Positions 11,701 through 25,200 of a stretch of DNA of 64,000 nt are shown piece by piece (the first letter of the stretch is position 1; every line of letters begins with the position of its first letter). The position numbers were made by a program, and so were the translations under genes. The notes under the pieces are model-generated. The model did no database searches and was not told the origin of the DNA. It saw nothing but the letters and a program-made list of their open reading frames with translations. This DNA comes from Azadirachta indica (taxonomy: Eukaryota > Streptophyta > Magnoliopsida > Sapindales > Meliaceae), in assembly GCA_022749755.1 (NCBI GenBank), contig CM040441.1, forward strand, positions 9,780,890 through 9,844,889, given 5' to 3'.

Positions 11701-12912
11701 TTGGCACTTGGCTATTCACAACAGATAAAACCACTATGGAAGCAGAATGATGACTTTCAGTTTGACAAGCGCGCACAAGAATTACAGATCCTGTCCTATC
11801 CTGAAGAGGTATCCATTGAAGAGAATTGCGTAAGTTTTCTTTCATTTCCAGAGATGAATTTTGTTCCCAATAACCTGCGTTTTCTTAAGATTGTAAATAG
11901 CACGGCCTTGAAAGCCTTACCTGATGGAATTATCCAAGATAATGCGCAACTGGAAAGATTGTCCATTGAAAGTTGTGATTCTCTAACATTCGTTTTCAAA
12001 GGCAACTTGCCTTCTTCTTTACAATGGCTTGAGATATGGAATTGTCAGAAGTTGCAGCGTTTGGTAGATGATGAGGAGGATTCTTATGCTTCTTCTTCTT
12101 CTTCATCTTTGCCGTCTTCATCTATGATACTCAAACACCTTGTGATCTCGAATTGCTCGGAACTCACCATCTTGTCATCAAGCAGCCAGTTATTTGAGGC
12201 GCTTGAATATCTGAGAATTACTAATTGTTCAAAGTTAGAGACAATTCCGGACGGCTTACACAATCTTAGTTCTCTTCAGAAAATTCGTCTAGTGAATTGC
12301 CCAAGTCTTGTTTCCTTTCCAGAAAGAGGGCTTCCCAGAAACATATCAAGTATTGTAATTTCCAGATGTGAGAAACTCAAAGCCCTACCCAACAACCTGC
12401 ACAAACTGGACTCTCTTCAAGAATTATCAATAAAGGATTGTCCCAGTGTAATATCCTTTCCAGAAGAAGGTTTTCCCACAAACCTAATATCACTTGGGAT
12501 TGCAGATCTCAAAATCTGTAAGGTATTAATGCAGTGGGGATTGCACAGGATTACCTCTCTTACACAGCTTCAGATTGATGGATGTCATGATGCAGAGTGT
12601 TTTCCAGACATTGCCGGAAGAATGATGTTACCCACCTCTCTAATTTATTTGGGTCTTTGTAGATTGCCTAAATTGGAATACTTATCTTCTCAGTGTTTTC
12701 GAAGCCTCGCCCTTCTTAAATTTTTGGACATCATGGATTGTCTAAAGCTCAAATGCTTTCCAAGAGTTGGCCTTCCAAATTCACTTTTGGAATTGAATAT
12801 TTATGATTGTCCTCCGTTGAAAAACCAGTGCAAAAGGGATAAAGGAAAAGAGTGGGCCAAGATAGCTCACATCCCTCATGTTGTAGTAGATGGAAAATTC
12901 ATTTACGATTAA
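8725..12912 (+). pseudogene. CC-NBS-LRR resistance gene with one premature stop
   Basis: Nearly intact intronless CNL of about 1395 codons, the usual size for I2/R3a-type receptors. These are cytosolic ATP-switch proteins that sense pathogen effectors. ATG at 8725 fits the MAVGELLLSAFFQ start of its paralogues. Domains: coiled coil at about 1-130 with YDAEDILDE; P-loop GMAGVGKTT at 209-217; kinase 2 LFLVLDDVW at 284-292; TTR near 318-320; GLPLAA at 377-382; MHD at 498-500; then about 850 residues of irregular LRRs with repeated LxxLxIxxC and FPxxGLPxxL patterns. The only lesion is TAG at 9490-9492 (codon 256), where paralogues have GAC or GAA. No frameshift follows up to the TAA at 12910. It may be a recent pseudogene, an allele that is open in other plants, or a sequencing error. 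Confidence 0.93.
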
Positions 12913-14471
12913 TAAGAGGAAGAATTAGAGATATGCTTTTTCAGCTTTTAGAACTCTTGTGGAAGAAAGGTAATGGAAAGAAATCTTTGTGCTTAGTTGT
13001 CAGATTCCAATATTTGCTATTTCATAAATGCTAGATTCTTTATATGTGTTTTCACTGATCAATAAATATTACTGAATTGGAACTTGGAAGGAGAGTTGAC
13101 TGGGAATATATAGGCATTAAACTTCTGCCTTCATGTCCTATTGCTTTAGCCTAATATATGAATAACCTTCTTGCGCTGCTCCCAAGTTTTCCATTTTGAT
13201 ATGGAAACTCTTTACAATGATTTAATAAATTTGTAATACAGCATTGCTGGTGCCTCCTTGCTCTGTCTTGGGTTGCATTATCTCTGTTTTGTTGAGTCTA
13301 AATTCCAAGCATGCAGTTATTAAAATTAATATTTGTTTTGATGAAACACTTGAAGAAGATGTATGTCGTGCAGTACCTGTCACCAAAAAATCACTTTTCT
13401 GAAGGCGGCATACAATGATTTATATCATTTGGTGTTTAATAAGATGAAAACACAATTGTTCAGGAAATCAATATACACAGAAAAAAAAAGTAATAACAAT
13501 AACTAGTTATTAGTTGCAGCATATTTCTGTCAGAACTAATTTCAGCATCCTTTTAGATGATTACTTTTCCAAGCTGGATGTGCAACGAAGTAAACAATTA
13601 ATTTGAATATGTATATGCGACATGCGAGTCGCATCAAACCAAACTCAGAAAGATTTTCTATTAGTCTAGGCAGAAGGTACTGGAATCCTCATCGTTTGAC
13701 ATTGACAAGAAGAGCAAAGCATTAATTGTAATTTATTCTAGAAAAACCTGACAGAATGGTTCTCCGATTATTCTATTTGTGCCCGTTGGCTGGCACTGGA
13801 TCCTGCTTACGTCACATGGTTTCGTGTGGACAACAAAGCTCTCTTCTTCCATTCCATAGTCACTAGATGATATTCCATTAATTCTTCTAAATTGAAGCAG
13901 GTACTTGGAGAAATAATGGGAATAGAAGATGAACCCCTTACCTACCTCCTTTCAGGCTTTTATATTAAATTATTAATATTGTCTTAGGTGTCTTCTTAAA
14001 TCTATCAAATGATTTTTTTTTAACACTTTGCGGACTTATATAAATATCCATTGGCCAAAGTGATGCAAAGTTTATAGGCCTTTTAAACGTATTTCACAAT
14101 CCAAATATTATTAAAAAAATCAAATCAACATATCAACTTCTACTTAGTTTTCTAATATTATTCTAGGCAATAAGTAAAAAAGCTGGAATCTAAATGGTTT
14201 TACATCAAATTCAAAAGTACAGCATCGTAATTATAACAATCAAATTAAATATTTGAAAGGTTTTCCGATTATTGTATTTGTAATTTTGTTTGCAGGCTGT
14301 CGTTGGAATCCACATTAAATGGTTTCCCGTGGACAGCAATTAAACGTATCATAAGTCGGTCCAATGTTATTGTCGGTCGATTCTGGATTGATTTCTATTA
14401 TTATGTTTCATTGCTTCCTTTTCCGTTGACGAACTTGCATATTTCTTTCCTTTTCGAAACAGAACAGAACC
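12913..14471. other. Intergenic between two CNL units
   Basis: 3' flank of the first CNL and 5' flank of the next. An imperfect direct repeat is visible: about 13755-13835 resembles about 14256-14338 (both contain a ttccgattatt-like start and a ggtttc-cgtggaca-like end), suggesting a local duplication of CNL leader sequence. No gene seen. Confidence 0.5.
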
Positions 14472-17400
14472 GTGGCTGTGGGAGGGCCTTTACTCTCTTC
14501 TTTCCTTGATCAGGTTTTGTGCGACAGATTGGCTTCCCGTGATTTACTCAGCTCTATCCGTCAACTCCATTGTGGGGGCTTGATTCCGTGCTGAAAAAGT
14601 GTAAAAAGAATTTAAGGTCCTTGGAGCAGTTCCAAAGGACGCAGAGGAGCAGCGAAAGACCGATGAGGTTGTGAAACTGTGGCTGGAAGATCTACAAGGC
14701 TTGGCTTATGATGCGGAGGACATTCTTGATGAGTTTATTACTCAAGTTTTGGAGCTCAAGCTGATGGCCAAAACTGATGATCACTCTAGCACTAGCGAAA
14801 TTCGGAATAAACTCAATCCAAGCATTGTTAAAATTTGACTACCCGGTTGGAAGAACTTTGTAAACAAAGAGTGGAACTCGGATTGCAATTAACTCCCCGA
14901 GGGACATCATCAACCGATGCACTGCGAAAAGCATACAGTTCAAACGTGTCAACAGGACGTGATTTTGTAGGAAGAGACGAAGACAAGGCCAAAATAGTTG
15001 AAATGGTATTGAGCGAGGCACCAACTAATGATGCCAAGATTTGAGTAATTGCAATCGTTGGCATCGCAGGAATTGCAAAAACGACGCTTGCTCGAGAGGT
15101 CTACCATGACAAGTCTGTCCAAGATTTCAAGTTTCACATAAAGCAATGGCTTTGTGTCTCGGAGGGCCTCGATGTCTTTGGGATTTCAAGGATCATTCTC
15201 GAGACAATCACCTTCGAACCATGGGAACTCAAGACTTTAAATGAAGTGCAGGTGAGATTGAGAAGGGCTGTGGCTGGAAAAAGAGTTTTGCTACTCTTCG
15301 ATGATGTTTGGAACGAAGTCTACAACCTGTGGGAAGACCTGAATGCTCCCTTCCTGGCTGCTGCACCAAACAGTAAGATAATTGTGACCACACGCCATTC
15401 ACGTGTTGCATCAATGATGGGACCAGTTGAACGATACAATCTGAAGTATTTATCAGACAATGATTGCTGGTCACTATTCACCAAGCACGCATTTGAAGGT
15501 AGAAACATTAATCTGCGTCAAATCTCTGAATTTCGTGATGAAGTTGTTAAAACGTGTGGAGGCTTGCCCTTGTCAGCAAAGATCCTTGCTGGCCTTTTTC
15601 GTTCTAATACAGATGATACTTGGTCTGATAAATTGAACAGCAATATATTGAATCTTCCTCAAAGAAATGGCGTTCTTCCAGGCTACAATTGAGTTATTTT
15701 TTTTTACTTTCTTATTTTAAGAGATGTTTCTCTTATTGTGCACTTTTTCCCAAAGATTATGAATTCGAGAAGGATGAAGTTGTATTATTATGGATCGGCG
15801 AAGCTATTATTCAACAATCGAGAAATGATGATAAGCAGCTGGAAGATTGTGGCAGCGAATATTTTGATGATCTTGTGTCAAGATCAATTTTTCAACAATC
15901 AAATACTGATAGTTCTAAATTTATCACGACCTTGTCCATGATCTTGCTCAAGTTGTTTCCGAAGAAACCATTTTCAGGCTAGAGGAAGCTAACAAGCAAC
16001 CGAGGAGATTTGAAAGGGGTCGTCATTCTTCATTCTCTCGCGGTGAGTTTGATGGTAAAAATAAATTTCTGAAGTTTTGTCGAGTTGAACACCTGAGAAC
16101 ATTTTTACGGATAGTCATTAGAGAGCATTATGGTTTAAGTTACATAAGTTTTGTGGTTCTCCGTGATCTGTTGCCAAAGTTCAAAAAGCTGAGGGTGCTA
16201 TCTTTAGCGGGATATTATATTACTCAATTACCTGATTCAATTGAGGATTGGAGGCTCTTATAGTATCTTAATCTTGCCGGTACTATGGTCAGAAGTTTAT
16301 CTGCATCTGCAAGCTCACTATTCAACTTACAAGTTTTGATATTAAGAAATTGTTCTTGTCTAATAAAGTTGCCATCGAAAATGAGGAATTTGATCGAGTT
16401 ATGTCATCTGGATATAAAAGGAGCAAACTCTTTGGAAGAGATGCCACCAGGAATGATGCAATTGAAGAATCTCAAAAAATTGTCCAATTTTATTTTGGTC
16501 AAGGGTGAAAGTATATCTGGTTTGAAAGATTTAGGAATTTAAAGCTTTTACAAGGGGAACCTTGTATCTCAGGATTGTAGAATTTGAATGATTTACAGGA
16601 TGCAAGAGAAGCTGCGTTACAGGAGAAGCATAATTTAGAAGCGTTGTCGTTAGAATGGGGATCTCAATAGGACAGCTCAAGAGATGAAGCAATAGAAGAG
16701 AATGTAATTGACATACAGCAACCTCATAAGAATATGAAAAGGCTCAGAATCACATGTTACGGTGGTGCAAGATTTCCATTTTGGTTAGGAGACCCATCTT
16801 TCTCCAAGATGGAGGTTCTCACATTTAAAAATTGTGAAAATTGTAAATCCTTGCCTTCACTTGGGATGTTGGGCTCACTTAAGCACCTCTCCATCAAAGG
16901 GTTAACGAAGTTAAAAATCATAACTTCTAAGATTTATGGAAAAAGTTGTTCAAAACCTTTTCAATCATTAGAGACTCTTCGCTTGAAGAAATTGCCAGAA
17001 TTGGAGTACTGGGACACCAATATCGAAGTAATTAAGCATGTCGAAGTATTTTCCTGCCTCCGCGACCTTTCTGTTGTGAAATGTCCTAAACTCTGTGGAA
17101 AGTTTCCTTAAGCGTCTTCCTTCATTGGAGACACTTGTTGTTAGTAAATGTGCAGAACTGGTAGTTCCAGTCTCAGGATTTCCAATGCTCTGCAAATTAG
17201 AAATTGATGAATGCGAAGGACTAGAGTGCAGCAGTACTCCAATAATCTACGGATGATTGCTTCAAATAGTTCACTAGAAATCTACGGATGTAAAGGGATG
17301 TTACTGTCAACAGAGTTTTTAAAGTATATGACTACTTTAGAGTTTGCAAAAGTTTTGAAGCAACGATTGCAGATAGTAGACACTTTGGCCAATGGGAGTT

Positions 17401-18559
17401 CTGAACAAATCAAGCCATGGAGGCGGAATGGATTTTATGGATTTTATGCTCACCAACGATGAAGAGGTATCAATTAAAGAAAATTTCATACATCTTGTTT
17501 CATTTCCAGAGTTAAGTTTTTTCCCCAATAATCTGCCGTCTCTTAAGATTGAAAGTAGTGGAGTTTTGAAATGCTTACCAGAGGAAATGATGGGTAACAA
17601 TTCACAACTTGAGAGCTTAAATGTTAGCTATTGCAGTTCTCTGACATTCATCGCAAGACGTAAGCTACCTTCTTCTCTTAAGAAACTAGAGGTAGGGGCT
17701 TGTATGAACTTGCAGCGTTTGGTGGATTGCGAAGAGGATGCTTCTTCTTCATCAGCATCGCTGAATTACCTTCAGATTTCATTTTGCCCTAATCTATCCA
17801 CTTTATCATCCGGAATTCAATTACTAGAGGCGCTTGAATTCCTCTAGCTTAGTAATTGTTCAAAGCTAGAGTCATTGCCAGATGGCCTGCACAATCTCAA
17901 CTGTTTAGAGGAGATTTATGTATTCAATTGTCCAATTCTTGTTTGCTTTCCAGAAACAGAGCTTCCAAAGAAGGTTTCAACGGTCTCAATTTACAAATGT
18001 AAGTCTGTTAAAGCTCTACACAACAACATGCACAAAATCAATTCTCTTCGGAAATTAACATTATGAGTGAATGTCCATGTAGCCTATCATTTATAGAAGA
18101 AGGTTTTCCCACCAACCTAACATCACTTGTAATAATTAGAAAACTCGGGTTCTGTGAGGCACTGATCCGATGGGGGTTGCACAAGCTTACCTCTCTTACA
18201 TACCTGTCGATTGAAGACTGTGGTAGTAATGCAGAATCCTTTCCAGAAGAGGAAAGAATGTTGCCCCAGTCTATTATTCATTTGAGAATCGATGGATTCC
18301 AGAAATTGAAATACCTATCTTCAACAGGTTTTAATTCCTCGCCTCTCTTGAATCTTTGGAGATCAACAATTGTCCATACCTTGAATCCTTTCCAGAGTTA
18401 GGCCTTACATCATCACTTTTGAAATCAGACGTTAGAAGCTGTCCGTTGCTAGCTCAACACTGCATAAGGGATAGAGGAAAAGAGCGGTCCAAAATAGCTC
18501 ACATCCCTTGTGTTCAGATAGATTTCAAATTCATCTATGATCCAGAAGATGAAGAATGA
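14472..18559 (+). pseudogene. CC-NBS-LRR pseudogene, heavily decayed
   Basis: Full-length CNL remnant. The start codon is GTG at 14472 where paralogues have ATG. A frameshift lies near 14575 in the CC domain, and a TGA near 15042 falls just before the P-loop. The P-loop itself reads GIAGIAKTT, so the Gly before the Lys is Ala. Kinase 2 (LLLFDDVW), TTR and GLPLS remain. A frameshift sits near 15680. Near 15925 a short deletion removes the Met-His of the MHD motif. The LRR region has stops near 16261, 16667, 17110, 17845 and 18066, plus frameshifts. The C-terminal signature (KERSKIAHIPCVQID...EDEE) ends at 18559. Synteny with the other copies is complete, so the identity is secure and function is excluded as read. 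Confidence 0.93.
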
Positions 18560-20264
18560 GATGCTGGAACTGGTTATTGTTTATATATAGTTATAGTTAG
18601 TGTTGATTATTACAAATTTATTATAAAGATAATAGATAGGTGTCACATATTTCAATGATCCATTTCTTTCTATAGTTTGTTTCACAGAGAAGCAAGTTTA
18701 TATCCAGAATGAAGAGCTGCATATCATTGTTTATGTTGCTTGTAATCATTGGTATATGATTCTTTTGCTAAATATGATCATTAAGTTCCTTCTGCTTCTC
18801 TTTTAGATGATCAGTTCATTTAATTTGTTATTGAAATGGATTATGCAGTCGACAAATATCCTAAAGTACTAAGAACGAAGCTTTTGCGTTGCTGCAATTT
18901 TTTTTTTTTTCAGTTTGCCAACTTTCTATAATGATGAGACGTTGTCATAAAACATTGTTAGACACTCTCCTGAGCCATCAAAACTGCTGACATACATTTA
19001 TTTACTTCTAGATCTAGCATGCTGGTATACATTTACTTTCAGACCATCAAACTCACATCCTGGAAAGCGCTTGATAGTGAGAAATTGCACCACGGTATTG
19101 TTAATATATGTGCCTAGACATCTTGAACGCTTAATTCAGTATGCAGTTAAGAGGATAATCATTGCAATTTTGAAGAAGCTAAACGAATTTGTTGACGCAA
19201 ATTAATGTTCAAACATTTAAAGGCATTATCCTGAAGGGAATGGTACCATCAATTTATTCCAAAGTTCGTATGCTGCAGGTTCCTGGCAGCAGACAACATA
19301 TATAGAATACGCCAGAATCATTAAGAACAGAGTGAAGCAATGAAGAATTAAACAAGCCATACATACAGATTTCACCGCCTATTGTGTACCTGTTCTTTCA
19401 TAGCTTTTCCGGTTAATTTGTCTCTATTGTTTTCAGGTTGAATGTCAAGAATGGACTGATGAATTTTTAATATCAATGTTTCCCCGGATGAACAAAATGT
19501 ATGTCCCAACAAGCATCTGATTTCCAAGATGGAGACCAATTTCTTTAGTTTCCTCTTATACATATAATTGAGAAAGTTTAGTTAATAAATTTAGTATAAA
19601 AAACACACTATTTTATACAAACTACTGTTATTTTGTAGTAAGGATCAGCCACAAAGTATAAAATAATTCATTTATATTCTGCAAATTAATTTTATAAATA
19701 TATATATTATATTTTGTCAGATTTTAAAAGTTTAAAAATTATTTTTGTTAAATAATTATTATTGATGAGGGCATAGTTGTTATTTTTTAATAAGTTGAAA
19801 CTTTAATGAGTAATTTTAAAATTATTAGAAATAATCAGTTTATTAAATCAAATCTTAGGGATTTGGATGTCTTTTTCACCTAATTTGTATGGTAGGGTAT
19901 TTTGAGTAAGTTTTATTAATATAGTTTTTATAAATAGAATTTTTAAAAAAATGTTAATTATATTTATTATTCACATATAACTTTTAGAAAAAATTGCATA
20001 ATTATTATAATAGACAAATTTTAAAGATTATATTGTAAAAAAAATAATATAAAATAAGTAAACTAAAATAAAAGTATTTAAAACAATTTCAACTTTTAAA
20101 GTTCAAAAATATATACTATTAAAAGTTTAGATTTTAGGTTTCTTCTATTAAAAGAAATATATATATATTTTTTCAATTCCAAAATCTTTCTTTAATATCA
20201 ACCAAATCATAAAAGAATTTAAAAAACTTTTAATATTAGAAAAGTTTTTCTTAACTGATAAGAA
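18560..20264. other. CNL 3' tail and intergenic DNA
   Basis: Contains pieces shared with other CNL tails: a TTTTAG|ATGATCA acceptor-like site near 18805; a block at about 19040-19110 (accatcaaactcacatcctgg) that recurs near 37.83, 45.46, 53.96 and 60.72 kb; and at about 19155-19235 a copy of the unidentified block that encodes FVDA...LQTVEG on the minus strand near 4.7 kb. From 19560 onward it is AT-rich. No intact gene. Confidence 0.5.
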
Positions 20265-20398
20265 TACTAAAGGCACTCTGCTAAGTAATAATATGCTAAA
20301 TTGCTTATTTAAGAAGCAATTCGAAGTCTGTTTTCTTATAAGTTTTCACTACATCTCCTAAATCACCTTCAATATTGATTACAGACTGAAACACAGCC
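20265..20398 (+). promoter_or_regulatory. DUF674 promoter and 5' leader
   Basis: About 130 bases directly before the DUF674 start codon are conserved at 26087-26234 and 28645-28775, and partly at 44225-44295. The shared core runs from ctaaaggcactctgct through a TTATAAGTTTTCAC element about 60 bases before ATG to gattacagactgaaacacag. TTATAAG is a TATA-like candidate. Conservation among paralogues may reflect recent duplication as much as function. Confidence 0.5.
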
Positions 20399-21268
20399 AT
20401 GGAAGCAGCTTCGAAGGTGAGCTTGAAGCTTCTCGTTAACACAAGCAATCGCCAAGTACTTTTTGCAGAAGCTGGCAAAGACTTCGTAGATATTCTCTTC
20501 TACATCTTATCTTTGCCTGTTGGTGCTGTTGTTAAGCTGCTTAAAGAGGGTGAGGATAACATGGCGGGTTCTCTTTGTGAACTTTACCAAAGTATTGAAG
20601 CTCTCAGTGAAACCTACATCCAACCAAACCAAACCAAGAGTTCTGTTCTAAATCCTAAATCTTCTATATGTTCTTCAGGAATCCCACTTCTGCAGCAGTC
20701 TGATAATGAATCAAAACCTAGAAAATTTTACACATGTACTAATTGTACCCATTCTGGAATTCGGCCTGTGTCTGATGATCCAAGTGTGCCTTGTCCTCGA
20801 TGCAACTGGATCATGGACGGTGAGATGTCTTATGTTCCTCCGGGAACTGCGGGCAGAGCGGCCGGGGTGTCAGTGGGAGGGTTTGTTAAAGGGGTAGTGA
20901 GTTACATGGTGAAAGATAATTTAGAGGTGACGCCAATGTCTACTATTTCTTGTATTACTTTGCTTAACAAGTTTAATGTTAAGGATTTGGGTTCAGTTGA
21001 AGAGAGAGTAGTTGATTTCGGCGTTGATGAGGTATGCTTGCTTTGCTTTTGCTGTTGCTGTTGCTGATATTATCCTCATGTATTTTATTTGTAGCTTTAT
21101 TTTTTTTTTTTTCCTGTTCTATGCGTTTAATAATAAGAGTTTTACATATTCTGAAGCATGCATGCGTTTTTCTTGATTGATGGTTAGGTTTTGAAGTTGC
21201 TGAAGGCATCTATGGGTTGCAAGAACGTTTTGACAAGTGTTTTCCTTGAGAATGTACCTGAAGCATAA
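20399..21268 (+). CDS. DUF674 family protein, two exons, intact
   Basis: Plant DUF674 protein of unknown function. Exon 1 (20399-21031) encodes 211 residues and exon 2 (21188-21268) encodes 26, giving 237 aa. The intron (21032-21187) is phase 0 with GTATGC at the donor and GGTTAG at the acceptor. The N-terminus MEAASKVSLKLLVNT and the segment AEAGKDFVDILFYILSLP are typical of the family. A zinc-ribbon-like pair CxxC-X15-CxxC lies at Cys113, 116, 132 and 135, and SYMVKDNLEVTPMSTIS follows in the C-terminal half. No signal peptide or transmembrane segment is obvious. This is the only one of five DUF674 loci here without a frameshift or stop. Its 3' half and downstream flank are almost identical to the copy at 28.8 kb. 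Confidence 0.88.
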
Positions 21269-21685
21269 AGTTTAATTCCTAGACTGTAAATTTCTATTTG
21301 AGTTATCCTCTTACGTGTTTCGTATTTTCAACTGCTTTTTGGATGATATATATAGTTGGTACTAGTACATTTATATGCTCTGTATTGTTGTGCTCGGGAC
21401 TGTTGTTCTCTTATATATTGTATCTAATAGCACCAATACTCTATTTGTGATAACTATTAATTGTCTGTGATATCATTTTCCTGTCTTTTGAATTTACATT
21501 CTTAAATCTCATCTCTTTTAATTATATATGAGAGTTTTTATCCGCATTAATTGTTTAAATATTTGATGTGGATTTGTCTGAAAAAAAAAAAATGTTAAAA
21601 GCCCTTTTAATCCTTAAAATTTGGCTAAGTACTCTAATAAGTCCTAATAGTTTTGAAAATACTTTGAAAGTCTTAATTTTATATA

Positions 21686-22225
21686 AAATACCGATTATGC
21701 TCCTATACATAATATTTATAAAAAATAACTAATAAATCTCTAAAATTTTGATAAAATACAAAATATTTATGGAAAATATATTAATGAATAAATATTATAA
21801 TTATTTTATAGCTCATATTAATATAATAATTATTAATGTATTATAATTTTTATTATTGATATTTTAATTTTATTATTTTTTTATATTTTAAACATATATT
21901 TTTTATTTAAATTACAATATAATCATAAATATTTATTATACATATGTTGTAAAATAAATAGATTTATAAATCTATATTTTATTAATAAATTAATATTTAT
22001 ACATGTTTTATTTATATTTAAGTTTTAGCAATCACAAATATGTAATTTGTTATTATTTAATTTCTTACATTTAATTAGAATAAAGTATTTTGTTAATATA
22101 TTATTAAAATAATATTGCTATTTATTCACTAATATATTTTATATAAATATATTGTATTTTATCAAGTTTTAGAGATTTATTAGTTATTTTAGTAAATATT
22201 ATACATAGGGGTATAGTGGGTATTT
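21686..22225. mobile_element. MITE-like element with long terminal inverted repeats
   Basis: About 540 bases bounded by inverted repeats of about 80 bases. The left arm starts aaaataccgattatgctcc and contains aactaataaatctctaaaa; the right arm carries the reverse complement (ttttagagatttattagtt ... ggggtatagtgggtattt). The interior is AT-rich without coding. The arms are diverged, and no target duplication could be fixed. A second copy lies at 30071-30615 as part of the larger duplication. Confidence 0.6.
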
Positions 22226-25200
22226 ACTAATATATTTTATATAAATTTATTGTAATTTATTAATATTTTAGATAGTTTTATTTTTTATTATGTTAATTTA
22301 TTCACAATAAATTATTAAAATATATTACAAATAAAGTAAATATTCAAGTGAACAAAAGACAATTTTTCCTTAAATTTATATTATTTGAAATCTATTTTAA
22401 TTATTTATGCATGGTGAATAATATAATAAAGAATAAGATTATTTCAATTTATATAAGTTTATAACGTCAAATTTGCATGTAAATGAAAGATAAATTTTTT
22501 AAACTAATATTATTTAAAATCTATGTAATAAGAATAAAGAACACTGGAAATGGATGCTAATAACCCATAGACCGAGAAGCAGAAGGAAGAATCCACCGCC
22601 ATATTACGATAATTGGTGAAATTGAATATGAACATGATTGAGTTACGAAAGGCGAAAAAATAAATTGAAATCAAAATTTAAAAGTTTTATTGGTTAAAGA
22701 TAATTAGAGCAATAACATAACTTCTTGTTTATAATATAAAAGAGAATACTTAATTTTTTAAATTAAGTCAAATAAAAAAAATACTCTTACCTGAAAAATA
22801 AAATTAAGAATTAAATAATATACAGGAACGTCAAGCTTTAAAAAAACCAAAAAAAAAATTTAACTTTATTATATTATTTTGCATATAACCTAATTAGTAA
22901 TTATTAACTATTAAAGAGCATATATATTTTCTTAAATATTATTTTATATATTTCTTGTATTACTTTGCTTTGATTAGTTTTTGCTTCTCTGTTGCCAATA
23001 TGATTTGCTTTGCTGTTGCCAACCGAAAGATCAAATTTTAGTAGCGACCTTGATATGCGTATATTCCTTGATCTTAAACTTAGTTCTCATATATATATTT
23101 TACGTAAATATCTGTAAATATAATATTGTAATATTAAAAAAATAAAGACTTATGTACATTATATCAAATTAAATTATATACAGTCTTAATTAATTATATT
23201 ATTAATATATAATAAGGGGTTATTGTTGCTTCATAGGATTCCGAAAAAAAAAAAAAAATCTCTGTATTTTTTGTTCGTTTGACTTTTAAAAAGATATTGA
23301 GATGTTTTTAACTAATATCATTATTAAATTTAATTTGATAATTTTACTCTTAAACTATTAAAACATATGAAATAATTATACTTTTGATTTTATAATAATT
23401 AATATATCTTATTGAATATTTAAATCTAAAAGTTATAGTAATATTTTGATTTTTAGTTATTTTCTTGAAATTAATTATTAACTTTTTGAAAATAGATCGT
23501 TTAATTAAAATTAAAAACCATCAGTTTTCTATAATACTACTAGTCAAAAAATTTGTTGTAAAAATTTCAATAATTTTTGTAATAAATTTTATAATTAGTG
23601 TTGTTAATATTATAAAAAATTTGATATTAATTATATAGATAATTAATATTATATTAAAAATTAAAGGTTAAAATATTATAATAAAATTAATGATTATTAT
23701 AAAATAAAAAAAAAATAGTTAAATTATTTTATATGTTTCGATTAATTGAAAAGTAAAATAATTAATTTAAAATAAATATTTAAAAATTATCTAAATCTAA
23801 CCACAATTTTAGATGTATTTTCGCTTTCTCAAAATTCGGGAATAAAGCACAATATCCCTCTTATCTGTTAATGGGTCATGATTTTGAAATAATTATTTGG
23901 GGGAGCGCAAGCATTTGAATATCTTAAAGTCACTTTCTTTTTCAAAGATGCTCTGGAACTCTGCATAGAAATTTCCTGCATTAAAATTGAAAGTGTTGAT
24001 TGAGTTAATATGATGCCACCTAAAACTCTCAACTACTTTGAGTGATATTTTCCTCAACTTGAAGAGAATTTGCTCTCAAATTAGAGAGATTATAACAAAC
24101 CCACACTCATGATATGACCGTTAGTCTTGATTGAATCTGATTTTATATTATCTGATAATAGAATCGATAGTCTTGACTGAGTCTAATATAACATTGTCCG
24201 AAACTCTACATTTACTTTGGGTGATATATTTGCCCTTAACTTGAAGAGAATTTGCTTTCAAATTGAAGGGATTACAACTCATACTTAAACATAACAAACC
24301 TTATGTATAATAGATTAAACCTTACCATTAGCAATTAGGTAGAAGGTAGAAGGTCTACTCCTCTGGCCACCTAGACTAGACCTAATGGTTAAGGATCATT
24401 AAATATAACCCTGAAAATTATATAATCTCCGCATAAATTTTGAGGTTTCTCTCTTACAAAGGAAGAATTTCTCACTTTTTTTTTTAGAACATAAATTTGA
24501 GAAAATTTAAATAAATTTAGTGTAGAAACGACAACGATTTATATAAATTACAGTCATTTTGCAGTTAGAGTTAATCTGAAAATTGCTACAAACTATAGAA
24601 TAATCCTTGTTATCTTAATATGAAAGTAATTATTGATATCGAATTTCATAAGTTGATATTAATTAATAAATTTATTTGTATGTGAAAGAACATTTTTTTT
24701 TCTCTTCTTTCTTTTCCTTATCTAGTGAGATTCTAATAAAGATAATTAAAGATTCAATGCGATTTTAATTGAAAATAAACACAAATTTATTGAGATTTTA
24801 ATTAGGGATAATTAAGAATTTAGCATAATAATAAAAATTTGTACACATTTTTATTTTTTAATAAATCAATTAAAATAATAATGAAAATTTTTTCGTAGGT
24901 TTTGGCCTTTATGAAAGAATATTTGGACCAAGATCTTTTAGGTTATTTTCTTAAACCCTGTTCAGGTCAATTGAGAAATAGTTAAATAAAAATCACAAGA
25001 AAAAAAGAAAAAAATCGATCCAACAAGAAGTTATGGGTCCATTAGTAATCATTATGTAATTGTATGTATAACATAATTTATTAATACCATAATAAGAATA
25101 TCCATACTTTTTTGTATGTTAATTTAAATAAATCTAATCAAAATGAAAAAGAAAAGGAAAAGATCTGTCCATAAATGATAGGAAAGTGTCGTCCAAACGA

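Larger units (their letters stand above)
20265..22940 (+). repeat. Duplicated DUF674 block, copy A
   Basis: The DUF674 gene with promoter, a MITE-like element and AT-rich flank. It matches 28645-31318 over its whole length, with few differences by eye from about 20880 onward. The match stops near 22940, where copy B switches to LTR sequence. Confidence 0.8.

Noticed and set aside
9839..12005. Antisense frames of 60-150 codons within the CNL genes
   Set aside because: Shadows of the strongly coding plus strand; they vary between paralogues.
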